A DNA stretch of 6,908 nt from Deltaproteobacteria bacterium. GTDB taxonomy: Bacteria; Bdellovibrionota_C; UBA2361; SZUA-149; JADYYL01. A program made the translations under genes and the position numbers. Numbering within the stretch: position 1 is the stretch's first letter; each line of letters begins with the position of its first letter. Of this stretch, positions 5,225-6,908 are shown piece by piece. The stretch is from positions 1 to 6,908 of the forward strand of contig JADYYL010000179.1 of NCBI GenBank assembly GCA_020853655.1. The letters are read 5' to 3'. The notes under the pieces were generated by a model. The model made no database searches, had not been told where the DNA came from, and saw only the letters and a program-made list of their open reading frames with translations.

Positions 5225-6908
5225 TCATTTGCCCCGGATTCGCTGAACGATCGACTTCGCCCGAATCTCGATCGGCGAGTTCCTGCAATCTCGAATTTGA
5301 ATAAGCGTCACCCCGCCTGCAAACTCCGCAGGCTCAAGCAGGCAACCATCTGCTTCGAGAAACGGAAGGTAGTGAAACTTGAGTATGGCTTGATCGGTGC
5401 GCAACGCGACGCGAACCGAACTCCCGTCCTGCGCAAGAACGTCACCCTCCCCTTTAACAAAATAACTCGGCTGCACATTTTTCCGGCGGAAAATACGGAA
5501 GCGATCCTCTTTCCACATCAACTCGAAATCCGCCGGTCGATCGGAGATCCACTTTCGCCAAAATCGATCATGCGTGACCACCGCAGTCACATTCATGAGG
5601 TCGAAGTACTCATACACCCCGACCTGCCCACGATCTCGATAGTATTTGGGAATGACATCCGTGTACTCCCAGCGATCATGCTGGTAGCGGGATGCGATGA
5701 TCGGCTTGCCGGTCCACGCCGGAAGCGGCGCAATATGCCCGCCACTCAGCTCGTGGAGTGTAAAACCAGCAAAGATCGTTCGGCCGGACCCGCTGTGCTC
5801 ACGAATCGCCGAAGTCAGGTTTGCCACAATCGGAGCCGCGCTCGTAAAGCGTTCCGCAGTCCCATTCTTCATAATGCGAAACATCCAGATCGGAAGAATC
5901 ACGAGCGAACCAAGCAGAATGCTCGCAACCCATCGCCGTTCGGACTCCACCGTGCGCACAAACACAATCGCCGTCGGAACCGCAAGGAGTTGCGCAAGCA
6001 CGACGAACATTCGCTCCAGTTCCAGCTGCGGCTTCACGAGCGGTCCTATCAAAGCTAAGGCACCGGCGCTCAACACCGCGCCAGAAAAAATGATTCGAGC
6101 GGTTCGATGTCGGATCGTGAGAACTCCGAAGACACCGAAACAAAATATGAGCGGATTGAATGTCATGGCATGCTCGCGCAGACTCGCGAGACGTCCATTC
6201 GCCCCCTCTTCCTGCTCGACATCACGAAATTTCGTCGCTTGGAGCGCTGCTCCTTCTGGCGCAACAACCGCTGCCGCCGGAGCGGTGCTGCTCACAAAGT
6301 CACCGACCCGCGAGGCGTGGAGAAATATCGCTATCCATGTCCCATTCGCGACGAGCAAGACCGCCAACAGTATCCAGGCACCTCGATGACGGAGAAATCC
6401 TCGAAAAGCCAAACTTGCCCCAAGCACCAGTATTGGACCGAAGAAAAGAAGGGCAGGAGACCAGAGGAAACTGAGCGTGGCGAAAAGCGCGAAGGCGGCT
6501 CCATCACCTGCTCCAACCTTTCCCCGCTCAACGAGTCGAGACCACAGTGCCAGAACGAGCGGCACAAGCGCGGCGGAGAGGAGAAAGCCGAGCGTCCCAT
6601 AGCTCAGTGCCCAACGATACCAGAACAGCGAACTCGTCACGGCGAGCGCGGCACTCAGGGAACCGACGTTCACCGAACAGCCAATAATCCGCGCCGCGAG
6701 ATAGCCGGAGGCGGGTGTGACGCCAAAGAGGAGCGTCAGCACCAGCGCCGAATAGATCTGGGTTGGTTCAAAAGCATACACAAGAGGCGAAAAGAGAAAG
6801 AACACGTTCAATGCGCCGGATGGAAAAAACTCCCGAGCCTCGACTCCAGCGTTCCACAGTGGATTATAAAACGGGATCCGTGGGAACTCGCTCTTCAGCT
6901 GAATAAGC
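5225..6908 (-). CDS. Polytopic membrane protein, YfhO/PTPS-related GT-C-like (partial, N-terminus missing)
   Basis: The reverse frame is open from the right window edge to a TGA at 5227-5225, showing 560 residues. A TTG at 6811 could be mistaken for the start, but the frame continues upstream with family-like sequence (FYNPLWNAGVEAREFFPSG, about residues 13-31). That recalls the extracytoplasmic P-L-W-N loop of GT-C-fold membrane glycosyltransferases and the YfhO and PTPS-related membrane families. About nine or ten hydrophobic segments fill residues 33-345. The last 215 residues are soluble and contain LMNVTAVVTHD (437-447), resembling the 'L-x-N-V-x-Y-V-V-T' strand of YfhO-type C-terminal domains, then a beta-rich tail. 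Such proteins are thought to act on lipid-linked sugars or cell-surface polymers, but the catalytic N-terminal loop lies outside the window, so no reaction can be claimed. The gene converges with the M20 gene. Membrane topology is secure; family placement is from motif memory and moderate. Confidence 0.75.
   Translation of the reverse strand, partial: LIQLKSEFPRIPFYNPLWNAGVEAREFFPSGALNVFFLFSPLVYAFEPTQIYSALVLTLLFGVTPASGYLAARIIGCSVNVGSLSAALAVTSSLFWYRWALSYGTLGFLLSAALVPLVLALWSRLVERGKVGAGDGAAFALFATLSFLWSPALLFFGPILVLGASLAFRGFLRHRGAWILLAVLLVANGTWIAIFLHASRVGDFVSSTAPAAAVVAPEGAALQATKFRDVEQEEGANGRLASLREHAMTFNPLIFCFGVFGVLTIRHRTARIIFSGAVLSAGALALIGPLVKPQLELERMFVVLAQLLAVPTAIVFVRTVESERRWVASILLGSLVILPIWMFRIMKNGTAERFTSAAPIVANLTSAIREHSGSGRTIFAGFTLHELSGGHIAPLPAWTGKPIIASRYQHDRWEYTDVIPKYYRDRGQVGVYEYFDLMNVTAVVTHDRFWRKWISDRPADFELMWKEDRFRIFRRKNVQPSYFVKGEGDVLAQDGSSVRVALRTDQAILKFHYLPFLEADGCLLEPAEFAGGVTLIQIRDCRNSPIEIRAKSIVQRIRGK

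Noticed and set aside
5297..6389. Long plus-strand frames (253 and 230 codons) opposite the membrane protein gene
   Set aside because: They are antisense to a well-supported membrane protein with clear hydrophobic segments, and their Arg/Ser/Thr-rich products show no domain. Such long antisense frames are common in GC-rich DNA.

Overview
The window is a bacterial chromosomal segment of moderately high GC, estimated by eye in the upper 50s percent. It holds six protein-coding genes. Two run off the window, one at each end. I see no rRNA, tRNA, CRISPR array, insertion sequence or phage gene. The host cannot be named securely. A zinc-type HemB, an (F/M)-P-T-x-R-P-R-R-L-R style HemB start, near absence of clear Shine-Dalgarno sequences, and one good sigma70-like promoter fit a free-living Gram-negative-type bacterium. 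Verrucomicrobiota is a guess at low confidence.

Left part (1-2544): two ABC transporter genes diverge from a gap of about 220 bp. The minus-strand gene (1-509, N-terminal part only) belongs to the SbmA/BacA-YddA-ABCD membrane family and is recognised by its IDNPDQRI motif. The plus-strand gene (733-2544) is a complete fused permease-ATPase half-transporter of the type I exporter fold, with a variant LSVGE signature.

Middle part (2545-5197): a 246-bp gap carries a short terminator-like hairpin and a promoter with a perfect TTGACA box. It is followed by hemB (2791-3771), a thioredoxin-like [2Fe-2S] ferredoxin gene 14 nt downstream (3786-4106), and an M20-family metallohydrolase (4175-5197). 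hemB and the ferredoxin gene are very probably one transcript. The M20 gene, 68 nt further on, may be read through.

Right part (5225-6908): a convergent minus-strand gene encodes a large polytopic membrane protein with a C-terminal soluble domain, reminiscent of YfhO/PTPS-related GT-C-like proteins. Its reading frame stays open to the window edge, so its true start lies outside.

Most of the content is housekeeping metabolism and transport. I found no convincing new defence, mobile or RNA system. The points most worth checking are the hemB-ferredoxin pairing, the variant ABC exporter of unknown substrate, the unresolved M20 substrate, and the missing N-terminus of the membrane protein.
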